Assembly: GCA_018607725.1 (NCBI GenBank)
Contig: JABBAY010000106.1
Span: 1-33,570, forward strand
Origin: K189A clade bacterium
GTDB lineage: Bacteria > Pseudomonadota > Gammaproteobacteria > Pseudomonadales > Azotimanducaceae
Length of the DNA stretch: 33,570 nt
Reading direction: 5' to 3'
Shown here: one piece after another, positions 1 to 7,414 of the stretch
Layout of the letters: each line of letters starts with the position of its first letter
Numbering within the stretch: position 1 is the stretch's first letter
Made by a program: the position numbers and the translations under genes
Notes under the pieces: model-generated
The model's input: the letters and a program-made list of their open reading frames with translations, nothing else
Told to the model about the DNA's origin: nothing
Database searches by the model: none

Positions 1-68
1 AGTTAAGCCTCGACGCGACATCCAAACTGCTGTTTTACAGGCATTGGCTTTCGAGTTAACCTCAAGCG

Positions 69-704
69 ATGCATCCCATCGAAGATTTTGGTTTCACCCC
101 TGACCTGCGCGCTCGCATCGCAGGTAACGTCGATGCCTTTCAGGATCGACGGCATGCCGAGCTCGCCCTGCGCAGCGCCGCTGTCGCACTGGCGATTTTC
201 CGCCACGAAGATCAGGCCGCGGTGATCGTCACCCGCCGTGCACCTCGGCTGCGCGACCATGGCGGTCAATGGGCACTGCCCGGCGGCGGCATCGACGCTG
301 GCGAGACAGCCACCGGTGCGGCGTTGCGTGAGCTTGCAGAAGAAGTCAATCTGGATCTCGACGCATCAGCGGTACTCGGCACCCTAGATGATTATGTGAC
401 GCGTTCCGGCTTCATCATTACCCCGGTGGTTGTCTGGACCGATATCGAGGACGCTAATCTCCTGCCAAATCCTGACGAGGTTGAATCCATTCATGCCTTC
501 ACATTCTCAGAACTCATGCGCTCAGATTCGCCAAATCTGGAAAATATTCCCGAGAGCGACAGACCCGTCTTATCCATGAATTACCGGGACGATCGCATCT
601 ACTCACCCACCGCTGCCGTGCTCTACCAGTTTCGAGAAGTCGCACTGCAAGGCAACGCCACGCGAGTGAAGCATTTCGACCAGCCGGTTTTCGCTTGGAA
701 GTAG
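69..704 (+). CDS. Nudix hydrolase, CoA pyrophosphatase (NudL/YeaB-like)
   Basis: This 211-residue protein is a probable cytoplasmic Nudix hydrolase that cleaves the pyrophosphate of coenzyme A or its derivatives. The Nudix box runs from G73 to L95 (G-x5-E79-x7-R87-E88-x-x-E91-E92), with Asn94 where the consensus has Gly. The LRDHGGQ segment just before it (61-67) matches the LRxHxGQ signature of the CoA-pyrophosphatase subgroup, which separates it from ADP-sugar or dNTP Nudix enzymes. The length fits that family. The ATG at 69 is the first usable start and has only a weak ribosome site. It converges on the acyl-CoA synthetase gene on the other strand, so CoA turnover fits the context. Family assignment is firm; the exact substrate is inferred. 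Confidence 0.85.
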   Translation: MHPIEDFGFTPDLRARIAGNVDAFQDRRHAELALRSAAVALAIFRHEDQAAVIVTRRAPRLRDHGGQWALPGGGIDAGETATGAALRELAEEVNLDLDASAVLGTLDDYVTRSGFIITPVVVWTDIEDANLLPNPDEVESIHAFTFSELMRSDSPNLENIPESDRPVLSMNYRDDRIYSPTAAVLYQFREVALQGNATRVKHFDQPVFAWK

Positions 705-731
705 GTCCATCACACAGCCGTTAATTGCCTC

Positions 732-761
732 AAAAAGATCAGCGCCTAATGATCTAGGCGC
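732..761 (-). terminator. Rho-independent-type terminator of the acyl-CoA synthetase gene
   Basis: The inverted repeat GCGCCTA (742-748) / TAGGCGC (755-761) has a 6-nt loop. Read on the minus strand it is followed within a few bases by a run of five T (732-736). It lies 31 bp past the stop codon of the minus-strand gene that ends at 793. An overlapping alternative stem, AGATC/GATCT at 737-755, abuts the same T run. On the plus strand there is no T run, so termination is most likely for minus-strand transcripts. Confidence 0.55.
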
Positions 762-792
762 CTAACGGCCCCGCTTGCCAGAGACGCCCGCC

Positions 793-2484
793 TCAGAGAC
801 CCAGCGCCTTGGCATGTTTGGCTCGCAGCTCAATTTTATCGATCTTGCCAGATGCGATACGAGGCAACACCTCAAAGGTTAGCGAGATATAGCGCGGGAT
901 CTTGAACCGCGCCAGGTGATCCACCAGGAAGCCCCGCAGCCCCTCCTCATCGACGGCCTGCCGCACGTAAACCGTCGCACCGATCTCTTCACCAAGCCGC
1001 TCATCCGGTACACCATAGACTGACGCCTCAATCACATCCGGATGGTTCAACAGCGCCGCCTCAACCTCGCCGCAGCCAATATTCTCACCACCTCGAATAA
1101 TCAGTTGTTTGAGCCTGTCAACGATAAATACAAAGCCGTCTTCATCCAGATAGGCCACATCGCCCGTATGAAACCAGCCGTCCGTGAAGGAACCCGCATT
1201 CGCCTTCGGGTTATCCCAGTAGCCTCGAATCATTGAGGTGCCACGTACCATTAATTCGCCGCGTTGGCCCTGGGGCAATTGATTACCGGCCTCGTCCATG
1301 ATGGCGACATCAAGCACGGCGGCGACTCGACCGGAGCTACTCGGACGATCAAGGTAGTCCTGGCCAGAAATACCTGTGCCGATGGCATTCGTCTCCGTCA
1401 TCCCCCAACCTGTATTCGGAATGGCTTGCTTAAAGGTGGTCGCAATACGCTTGACTTGATCTGGCGCTCGTGGCGCGCCGCCGCCGCCGACCACCAGCAG
1501 GGAACTCAAATCACGCTGGGTTCTCAACGCCGCCTCGACGAGGTCACCGGTCATCGCTGCAGGTGCCACGAAGCTGGCGATCTGTTCCCGCTCAATCAAC
1601 TCGGCTGCGGTCTCCACATCCCACTTGTACATTCCCACCAGCTTGCGCTGACTTCGATAGCAAGACAGATACACAGCATGAGAACCCGCCACATGAAACA
1701 AGGGCACACCCAACAGGGTAGCGATTTGATACGGCAGCACCAAGGGCTCAGTGTTGTTGATCAGCGCACTGGCGGCGGCATCGATTTCCCAAGACAGCAG
1801 AGCCGAAATCACCGCCCGGTGGCTCGAAACAGCTCCCTTCGGATGACCCGTCGATCCTGAGGTATACAAGATTAGCGTATCCTCATCGGGGTCGATCTCG
1901 ACTACTGGCATTGCCGCGGGGGTGGCGAGAATATCGGCGATCAAGCGCACGCCGGGCGCCGCCGGCTCGGTCAGGCGAACCCCGACAATATCGATAGCCA
2001 AAGCCGGCTCACAGCGTGCCAATCGGTCGACCCGCTCCTGATCAGCAAAAACCAGTCGAGCGCCACTATGGCTCAAACCATAAGCCATTTCTTCTGGGCC
2101 CCATAAAGCGTTCATCGCTACGGCAATCGCACCGATCGAGGTGATCGCTGTAAACGCCATGATCCATTCCGGATAGTTGCGCATCGCGATCGCAACCCGA
2201 TCACCGCGACCGACGCCATAGTCATTCACCAGTGTCGCGGCAATGGTGGACGCTCGCTGGTACATATCCTCAAAACTGTAACGCTCGTCTTCATAGACAA
2301 AAAATGTCTCGTCACTGCGATTCTCGGCAAATAACTCTCGCAATGAATTAGGTGCGTTGACATAGACTCGACAAGGATTACCACCAATATCCAATACCTG
2401 CATTGCAAACGGCTGACCCGGCGCAGTGAGTTGTTTAAGCGCATCGGCACGGCTCAAGGGTTTATCTGGCATCGTTAGTGTCAT
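793..2484 (-). CDS. AMP-dependent acyl-CoA synthetase/ligase (class I adenylate-forming)
   Basis: This 563-residue enzyme is expected to activate a carboxylic acid to its acyl-AMP and then acyl-CoA in the cytoplasm. All family core motifs are visible: the P-loop YTSGSTGHPKG (207-217), the aromatic/adenine motif GWGMTETNAIG (359-369), TGDVAYLDEDGF (440-451) and the C-terminal PRIASGK (541-547) with the catalytic Lys547. Length is normal for the family. A second Met at residue 5 is an equally plausible start, since neither start has a strong Shine-Dalgarno. It is the last gene of a minus-strand cluster behind an enoyl-CoA hydratase and a dienelactone hydrolase, which points to catabolism of an organic acid rather than siderophore or menaquinone synthesis. 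The acyl substrate cannot be read from the sequence. Confidence 0.9.
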   Translation of the reverse strand: MTLTMPDKPLSRADALKQLTAPGQPFAMQVLDIGGNPCRVYVNAPNSLRELFAENRSDETFFVYEDERYSFEDMYQRASTIAATLVNDYGVGRGDRVAIAMRNYPEWIMAFTAITSIGAIAVAMNALWGPEEMAYGLSHSGARLVFADQERVDRLARCEPALAIDIVGVRLTEPAAPGVRLIADILATPAAMPVVEIDPDEDTLILYTSGSTGHPKGAVSSHRAVISALLSWEIDAAASALINNTEPLVLPYQIATLLGVPLFHVAGSHAVYLSCYRSQRKLVGMYKWDVETAAELIEREQIASFVAPAAMTGDLVEAALRTQRDLSSLLVVGGGGAPRAPDQVKRIATTFKQAIPNTGWGMTETNAIGTGISGQDYLDRPSSSGRVAAVLDVAIMDEAGNQLPQGQRGELMVRGTSMIRGYWDNPKANAGSFTDGWFHTGDVAYLDEDGFVFIVDRLKQLIIRGGENIGCGEVEAALLNHPDVIEASVYGVPDERLGEEIGATVYVRQAVDEEGLRGFLVDHLARFKIPRYISLTFEVLPRIASGKIDKIELRAKHAKALGL

Positions 2485-2551
2485 GAAGGTTTTACTCGAA
2501 GGATAAAAGGATTAAAGACTCGAATGGCAATGGCGGTATAACTTCAGCCCG

Positions 2552-3376
2552 TTAGCTCGCGGGCTCACCGCGATCAAACCGAGGTGGTCGTTTTTCCATG
2601 AAGGCGCGAATGGCTTCCCGGGACTCATCGGTGCCACCGCTGGCAATCATGTGTTGCGCTTCTAACGCAAGACTGGCCGTCAAGCTCTGATCAAGTCCAG
2701 CATTCAGATTTTTTTTCATTCGGCCCAGCGCCCGAGTTGGGCCGTTAGCTAATTTCTTTGCATAATCAAACGCGTCTTGCCTGAAGGTCACATCGGCAAA
2801 CACCTTATTCACCAGACCCAAATGGGCAGCCTCAGCGGCGCTCACTCGGTCAGCCGTATAATACAGCTCTTTGGCTTTTGCCAAGCCAATTAAACGGGGC
2901 AAAAACCAGGTGCCACCATAATCGCCAGACAGACCGATATTGGCAAATGCGGTGACCATAAAAGCACTTTCAGCGGCAACTCGCAGATCACAGGCCAGCG
3001 CTATCGACAATCCTGCGCCGGCAGCGGCACCCGGCAGCGCGGCTATGGTGAGTTTATCAAGCTCAAATAGACGTTGGGTCAAGGTCACCTGCTTGTGCGT
3101 CAGGTCAGCCACCCGTTCGGCTGGCGTCATCGGCGAGCCAGCCGCGCCCCCCATGCCGCTGATATCACCACCAGAACAAAACGCATTGCCAGCACCCGTC
3201 AGCAGAATACAACCGACGCGCTGGTCTTGTTCGAGCACAGCGAGCATTCGGCGTAAGGCTGGCGTGAGTATGTCACCCAGCGCATTCTTTTTACTCGGCT
3301 TGTTCAGCGTTAGCGTCGCAACCCGATCTTCGATGTGACACAGCAGCTCATTTGTACCAGTCTCAACAGTGATCAT
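2552..3376 (-). CDS. Enoyl-CoA hydratase/isomerase (crotonase) family protein
   Basis: This 274-residue crotonase-fold protein probably hydrates or isomerises an enoyl-CoA intermediate. The oxyanion-hole segments are FCSGGDIS (66-73) and AGAGLSIALACDLRVA (119-134). In the catalytic loop the usual first Glu of hydratases is replaced by Asn (FANIGLS, 144-150), while an acidic residue is kept as Asp152 (GDYGG). This pattern resembles PaaG-type isomerases more than classical enoyl-CoA hydratases, so isomerase activity is a real alternative. The ATG at 3376 is preceded by GAGGG at good spacing. It sits 67 bp upstream of the acyl-CoA synthetase and 57 bp downstream of the dienelactone hydrolase, all on the minus strand, consistent with one operon. 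Confidence 0.88.
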   Translation of the reverse strand: MITVETGTNELLCHIEDRVATLTLNKPSKKNALGDILTPALRRMLAVLEQDQRVGCILLTGAGNAFCSGGDISGMGGAAGSPMTPAERVADLTHKQVTLTQRLFELDKLTIAALPGAAAGAGLSIALACDLRVAAESAFMVTAFANIGLSGDYGGTWFLPRLIGLAKAKELYYTADRVSAAEAAHLGLVNKVFADVTFRQDAFDYAKKLANGPTRALGRMKKNLNAGLDQSLTASLALEAQHMIASGGTDESREAIRAFMEKRPPRFDRGEPAS

Positions 3377-3433
3377 TAATTACCCTCATGGCCTACTAAC
3401 AACAGGCTTATCAATCCTTTGCAGGCGCAACAC

Positions 3434-4321
3434 CTAGGGTATTGCCGTACCTGAGGCATTGTGGGCCACAGGGTTCTGGGGAATATTCGGAAATATTTCC
3501 CGAAACAAGTTCAACATACTCATGGTCGAACGTCGATCGGCTGCCTCAAACAGCCGACCGGGCGGCCCTAACGTGGGCGGCAGGGCAAATCCATGGGGTG
3601 TCTGCGCATATTGGTGGAAGACCCAGTCAACGCCGGCCGCGTCCATTTCGGCAAAGAACCGCTGTTTGCTGGCCTCTGGCACCAATTCGTCATTCGCACC
3701 ATTCTCGATCACCACGATGGTTTGGGTGTTGTATTGGTTGGCACAGGCCTTTACGGAGGGCCGTGACACACCATATTTAGCCGGGTTCGGGTCTTCCCCA
3801 GTCTGCAACAAACCGTGCAGCGATACCACGCCACCCAGGTTCAAGCCGCCGCGAACGCCTTCCAGTACGGCCATACCGCCAAAACAATAACCAATGGCTG
3901 CAGGCGGTAACGCTGAATCGACGCTCTCATGGGCCAGGCCTCGGGTCAACCAAGCATCGAGCAATTCTCGAAATGCTGCTGGGTCGTGGTCCATAGCCAC
4001 CATGCCTTCAAAACACTGCTTCTGATAGTCGGCGATCTTGCTCACATCCGTCGGAAAAATGCGCTCATCTGCCGGCACGGTGTTGCCATACATATCAATT
4101 GCCAGTCCCACATAGCCCACTCGTGCCAAATACTCGGCGACATCAACATCGAAAAATTTTAGTCCCTGATAATTATGAATGACTAACACCAATGGCCGAG
4201 GACCGGCCGTTAGCGGCGGCGCGACTAGATGACCAACAAAGTCATTGCCATTCAAACTGAATCGTATTTCATCTCGGCGCAGATCAGGTGCGGGCGGCCA
4301 TAATTTGGGGGCTTCACTCAT
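3434..4321 (-). CDS. Dienelactone hydrolase family protein
   Basis: This 295-residue alpha/beta hydrolase is probably cytoplasmic, as no signal peptide is seen. The dienelactone-hydrolase nucleophile is Cys146 in GYCFGG (144-149), with the acid probably Asp211 (GANDELVP) and His243 in PHGF. A Cys rather than Ser nucleophile separates it from ordinary esterases. It is longer than the roughly 230-residue classical enzyme because of an insertion around residues 85-135. The ATG at 4321 has AAGGA eight bases upstream. It heads the group of hydrolase, crotonase and acyl-CoA synthetase, suggesting ring- or lactone-derived acid degradation. The specific lactone or ester is unknown, and many family members act on other substrates. 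Confidence 0.85.
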   Translation of the reverse strand: MSEAPKLWPPAPDLRRDEIRFSLNGNDFVGHLVAPPLTAGPRPLVLVIHNYQGLKFFDVDVAEYLARVGYVGLAIDMYGNTVPADERIFPTDVSKIADYQKQCFEGMVAMDHDPAAFRELLDAWLTRGLAHESVDSALPPAAIGYCFGGMAVLEGVRGGLNLGGVVSLHGLLQTGEDPNPAKYGVSRPSVKACANQYNTQTIVVIENGANDELVPEASKQRFFAEMDAAGVDWVFHQYAQTPHGFALPPTLGPPGRLFEAADRRSTMSMLNLFREIFPNIPQNPVAHNASGTAIP

Positions 4322-4661
4322 AGAGACAGTCCTTAATTTTTTTCCAGTGTAGCAGCTCCCAAGCTATTCTTGCAGCACTCACCGAACGCCGCATGGCCCT
4401 GCTACTCAAGGCTGACAGCAAGCTCCTTAGCACTTATCAAGGCTGATCAACCGGCTTTATGGTGCGGAACAATCAAACCTTGGAGAACGGCCATCGAGCC
4501 TTCGTACCCGACAAAATAAAGATTACTCTCATCTCGAAAGTATTCATTCCAGTCAACCTGATGGCACTGCTAGCACGAACCCGAGAACGAAGAGATTAGT
4601 TAGCCCAACAACAAAACTTAAGCTGTGCCGACCACCTTGCTCGCCGGGCTTATCTGCGTGA
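4322..4661. other. Intergenic stretch without recognisable gene
   Basis: These 340 bp separate the dienelactone hydrolase from the AhpD-like gene, both on the minus strand. I translated the minus strand by eye and found no family motif and several stops. No tRNA-like cloverleaf or strong hairpin is apparent. It presumably holds the promoter for the 4321-793 gene group and the 3-prime end of the upstream transcript. Confidence 0.4.
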
Positions 4662-5198
4662 TCAGTCACCCTCGACGGCGCAGAATTTCGGCTCCAGGTC
4701 GAGCACCATCAGCAATCGACCGAAACCGATAAACTGGCCGATCATCATGCCCAGCTCAACGATCTGCTCATCTGTAAATTCTGTGTGTAGGCGCGTAAAA
4801 AAATTTGAGTCGATATTATGGTGGTCGGTTGCCATCCGCTCGGCATACTCCACCGCCAGCTGTTCAGCCGCAGTAAAATCATTGGTTTCACTGTCTAGTT
4901 GCGCTATTTTTTGTTCTGTTAAACCGTGTTCTGCACCCTGCAGAAGCCGTACATTCAGTCAAGTGAAGCAATTATTGGCTCGCGCCACTTTCAATCGGAC
5001 CAGCTCGATCAGCGCCTCATCAATGGATCGACCCTGGCGCGCCGGCGCATAAAATTTGAAATAGTCATTAAAGAAGGACTGACAATGGGCTAATCCGCGC
5101 GCCAGAGATGAATCGCCGCCGGCGGCTTCTATGGCTTTGACGTTTTTCAACGTCGCTTCGTCCAGTTCGTGATCCTGTTTCAGTGATATTCGACTCAT
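4662..5198 (-). CDS. AhpD/carboxymuconolactone decarboxylase-like protein, probable selenoprotein (in-frame TGA)
   Basis: Read through one TGA (4961-4959), this gene encodes 178 residues with family-like sequence on both sides. Upstream is LIELVRLKVARANNCFT; downstream is LNVRLLQGAEHGLTEQKIA. The TGA is codon 80 and falls at the second position of a C77-F-T-x80 motif, where CMD/AhpD proteins carry the redox pair CxxC. The reading frame is unbroken (4961 minus 4853 is 108), so this is not a frameshift. A SECIS-like hairpin begins 13 nt after the TGA. I therefore read residue 80 as selenocysteine, giving a CxxU thiol/selenol centre for peroxide or hydroperoxide reduction; AhpD-like selenoproteins are known from marine metagenomes. 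The ATG at 5198 has GAGG seven bases upstream, and an upstream in-frame start at 5246 is less likely. It lies 60 bp behind the acyl-CoA dehydrogenase, probably in its operon. A nonsense mutation or a sequencing error are the alternatives. Confidence 0.72.
4929..4945 (-). promoter_or_regulatory. Candidate bacterial SECIS hairpin
   Basis: On the minus strand the sequence TTCTGCA-GGG-TGCAGAA forms a perfect 7-bp stem with a GGG loop. It begins 13 nt after the in-frame TGA, and 20 nt separate the TGA from the loop. Published bacterial SECIS models call for a short stem, a 3-14 nt loop with a G in its first two positions, and a 16-37 nt spacing; all are met. A CTG directly after the TGA can pair with CAG at the far side as an outer helix. 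The hairpin lies inside coding sequence, as expected in bacteria. Confidence 0.6.
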
Positions 5199-5258
5199 GA
5201 TGATACCTCGTTTATTTTGACGAACAGCCTTTACCATACGCACCAAGACCGGAAGACT

Positions 5259-6452
5259 TCACAAGCCCAGCACCGTCTTGGCAATAATATTCTTTTGCAC
5301 CTCATTCGAACCACCGAAGATCGTCGAGGCACGGTTATTCAGATAGATCGCTGTGGCGGTCCGTGCAGCTTGCGTACCGATACCGGGCTCACCCAGACGC
5401 ATCAGCTGGTTATTATCCGGCACGGCATAGTAGGCCAGCGTCGACATTTTCAGAGCCGCCAGGCTCTGACCCAAATTACTCGACAATAGTTTGAGCAGAG
5501 ACGAATTCGGGCCTGGATTTTGGCCCCGAGCCAACTTCGCCAGCACCGTATCTTCCATCTGCTGGAGCGCCGTGACGGCCATCTGTAGGGTTGCCGCTCG
5601 ACCACGCAACTCAGCCATCTCGTTGGCAGTCAGATCTTTCACCAGATCGTCAAGCAGCGCCTCGACTTCTAGCAGGCCGGACCACAAACCAGTAGAAGCA
5701 GTGCCGCCGCCGCGCTCAAATTCCAAAAGATATTTGGCAACGGACCAACCATCGTTCTCAGCACCCACTCGATGAGTGATCGGAACTCGAACGGCATCAA
5801 AGAAAACTTGATTCACCTCGTGGTCACCGGCGAGGGTGATAATGGGCTTGACTGATACCCCTGGCCTGTCCATCTCCACCAGAATAAAACTGATACCTGC
5901 CTGCTTGCGGGCGGTGGGGTCCGTACGCACCAGGCAAAAAATGTGATCGGCAAAATGCGCGTGAGTGGTCCAGATCTTGGTGCCATCTAGAACATAGTCG
6001 TCACCATCGCGAACCGCCCGCATTTGCAGGCTGGCCAAGTCCGATCCAGAACCCGGCTCGGAATAGCCTTGGCACCAGTAGTGCTCACCGGCAAGGATCT
6101 TCGGCAGGTAGTAATCCTGCTGGAATTTCGTGCCGTAACGGAACAAGACCGGCGCCAGCATACGCAGCCCCAACGGGATCAAATCAGGCGCACCCGCCCG
6201 AGTACATTCCTGAGCAAAGATATGCCGCTGGGTAATGTCCCAGCCGGTACCACCAAATTCAACGGGCCATGCGACGCCAGCCCAACCCCGTTGGTGCAGA
6301 ATATTTTGCCAAGCCAAGGCCACATCACGATCGGCAAACACGGTTGTGTTCTGCGCCGTAGCTTGCTTGATCTCGTCGGTGAGTTCCGCCGCCAACATGG
6401 CACGCACTTCATCACGGAAAACCTGGTATTGGGAAATCAGCTCTGCGGCCAC
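5259..6452 (-). CDS. Acyl-CoA dehydrogenase family protein
   Basis: This FAD flavoprotein of about 397 residues should introduce an alpha,beta double bond into an acyl-CoA, passing electrons to ETF. Visible family segments include WPVEFGGTGW near the N-terminus, the FAD/substrate motif WCQGYSEPGSGSDLAS, KIWTTHAHFADHIFCLVRT, and the C-terminal IFGGSNEVQKNI. I chose GTG at 6452 because it lies four bases after the SRPBCC stop codon and leaves about a dozen residues before FRDEVRAML, as in homologues. A longer frame open to 6590 would overlap the SRPBCC gene by 134 bp and its extra residues look unrelated. The sequence resembles the large FadE-like marine and actinobacterial acyl-CoA dehydrogenases used for steroid or branched substrates; the substrate is not determinable. 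Confidence 0.88.
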   Translation of the reverse strand: MAAELISQYQVFRDEVRAMLAAELTDEIKQATAQNTTVFADRDVALAWQNILHQRGWAGVAWPVEFGGTGWDITQRHIFAQECTRAGAPDLIPLGLRMLAPVLFRYGTKFQQDYYLPKILAGEHYWCQGYSEPGSGSDLASLQMRAVRDGDDYVLDGTKIWTTHAHFADHIFCLVRTDPTARKQAGISFILVEMDRPGVSVKPIITLAGDHEVNQVFFDAVRVPITHRVGAENDGWSVAKYLLEFERGGGTASTGLWSGLLEVEALLDDLVKDLTANEMAELRGRAATLQMAVTALQQMEDTVLAKLARGQNPGPNSSLLKLLSSNLGQSLAALKMSTLAYYAVPDNNQLMRLGEPGIGTQAARTATAIYLNNRASTIFGGSNEVQKNIIAKTVLGL

Positions 6453-6456
6453 GGTC

Positions 6457-6876
6457 TCAGCCCACCAACGCTTGGCTTGCACCCTTGATGCCGCCGGCAT
6501 AGATACCCGCAATGATCTCTTCGGCTTGCGCTTCAGGCACGCCGCGAGGTTCGAAGGTACCAGTCCACTCCACAGTACACCCGTTCGCACCGTCTCGAGT
6601 GATCTGCACCACCGAGGAATAGTTAGCTACGGGCAGCGGACAATCCTGATTGGTAATGACATAGCTGAAGGTCAATTGCTCAGGATCAAAGGTTTCAAGC
6701 CGCTCAATCACCTGACCGCCCCCCATCGTGATCGTTCTTACTGCACCGACGCCTTCACCTTCCATATGAAAGGCCGTGATCGCCCCCCCCACTTTAATTC
6801 CACCAAAGTTCGCTAGAATTTCCCAGACGGCATCTGCGCTAGCAGCAATACTTTCTTTGACGACAACAATAGTCAT
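6457..6876 (-). CDS. SRPBCC (START/polyketide-cyclase fold) family protein
   Basis: This 139-residue protein has the SRPBCC pattern. An N-terminal strand and helix read SIAASADAVWEILANFGG, a central region is AVRTITMGGGQVIERLETFDP, and a strand GCTVEWTGTF precedes a long C-terminal helix. Such proteins bind hydrophobic ligands in a deep cavity; closest in look is the polyketide cyclase/dehydrase-like set. The ATG at 6876 (MTIVVVKE) is chosen over the GTG at 6906 because conserved sequence begins there. It precedes the acyl-CoA dehydrogenase by four bases, so translational coupling is likely. The ligand is presumably the pathway substrate or an acyl-CoA, which is inference from context only. 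Confidence 0.75.
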   Translation of the reverse strand: MTIVVVKESIAASADAVWEILANFGGIKVGGAITAFHMEGEGVGAVRTITMGGGQVIERLETFDPEQLTFSYVITNQDCPLPVANYSSVVQITRDGANGCTVEWTGTFEPRGVPEAQAEEIIAGIYAGGIKGASQALVG

Positions 6877-7079
6877 AGGTGTTGATCTCGAATAAAGGAT
6901 AGTCACCTAATACTACGCAAGGATCGCAATAATTGCGAACTCACCCACCAACGTCATCGCCGGTAAGTAGCATGCAGCCAATTTTTCAGCTTAAGACCCA
7001 TATAGCCATGACTTGAGGCTCACAGTGGCTTAGGATGCTAGCTTGAGTTTTCACTGCCAAATGACCGGAAATAACCTTT

Positions 7080-7382
7080 ATGACGTTTCGACACCTGGAT
7101 ATCAAAGGCCTGAAGAGCCTGATGCAAGAAGACCCTGACTTGCGGATCTTCGATACCCGGGATCCAGGCTCCTATGCCGCCGGGCATATCACGAACGCCG
7201 TGACCTTGAACAATGACACGATGCAGCAACTGTTGGACGCCACCACGAGCGAAAGCAACATCGTGGTTTGTTGCTACCACGGCATCAGCAGCCAGTCGGT
7301 GGCCAATTGGCTGGCAGAACAGGGCTTTGACAACGTCTACAGCCTTATCGGCGGCTATGCCGCCTGGTCTGCTCAAAACTAG
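7080..7382 (+). CDS. glpE: GlpE-like thiosulfate sulfurtransferase (single-domain rhodanese)
   Basis: This 100-residue single-domain rhodanese has the active-site loop C65-Y-H-G-I-S, close to the CYHGNS loop of Escherichia coli GlpE, with the catalytic Cys65 preceded by a second Cys64. The FDTRDPGSYAAGHITNA segment (24-40) is the CDC25/rhodanese N-terminal signature and GGYAAW (91-96) closes the domain. It should transfer sulfane sulfur from thiosulfate to a thiol acceptor in the cytoplasm. No glycerol-3-phosphate regulon genes adjoin it, so the symbol reflects similarity and not context. It converges on the TPR lipoprotein gene with only 10 bp between stop codons. Confidence 0.85.
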   Translation: MTFRHLDIKGLKSLMQEDPDLRIFDTRDPGSYAAGHITNAVTLNNDTMQQLLDATTSESNIVVCCYHGISSQSVANWLAEQGFDNVYSLIGGYAAWSAQN

Positions 7383-7414
7383 ATCACCGCACCTAGAACT
7401 TCGAGGCGGTGATC
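7382..7414. terminator. Hairpin between convergent genes
   Basis: A perfect 9-bp inverted repeat, GATCACCGC (7382-7390) and GCGGTGATC (7406-7414), spans the two convergent stop codons with a 15-nt loop. Read on the minus strand it is followed by TAGTTTTG, a short T run, so it can end the lipoprotein transcript; plus-strand T's are lacking. The stem overlaps the last codons of the minus-strand gene. Confidence 0.5.

Noticed and set aside
1264-1860. 198-residue plus-strand open frame opposite the acyl-CoA synthetase
   Set aside because: The synthetase motifs on the minus strand are complete, and this frame is Arg/His-rich without family features.
4662-5246. Two separate small proteins of 95 and 63 residues, or a frameshifted AhpD-like pseudogene
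   Set aside because: Both parts share one frame, the interruption is a single TGA, and the sequence between the TGA and the second Met is family-like. A selenocysteine codon explains this better than two genes or a frameshift.
6453-6590. N-terminal extension of the acyl-CoA dehydrogenase to 6590
   Set aside because: It would overlap the SRPBCC gene by 134 bp, and its residues look unlike the conserved dehydrogenase start.
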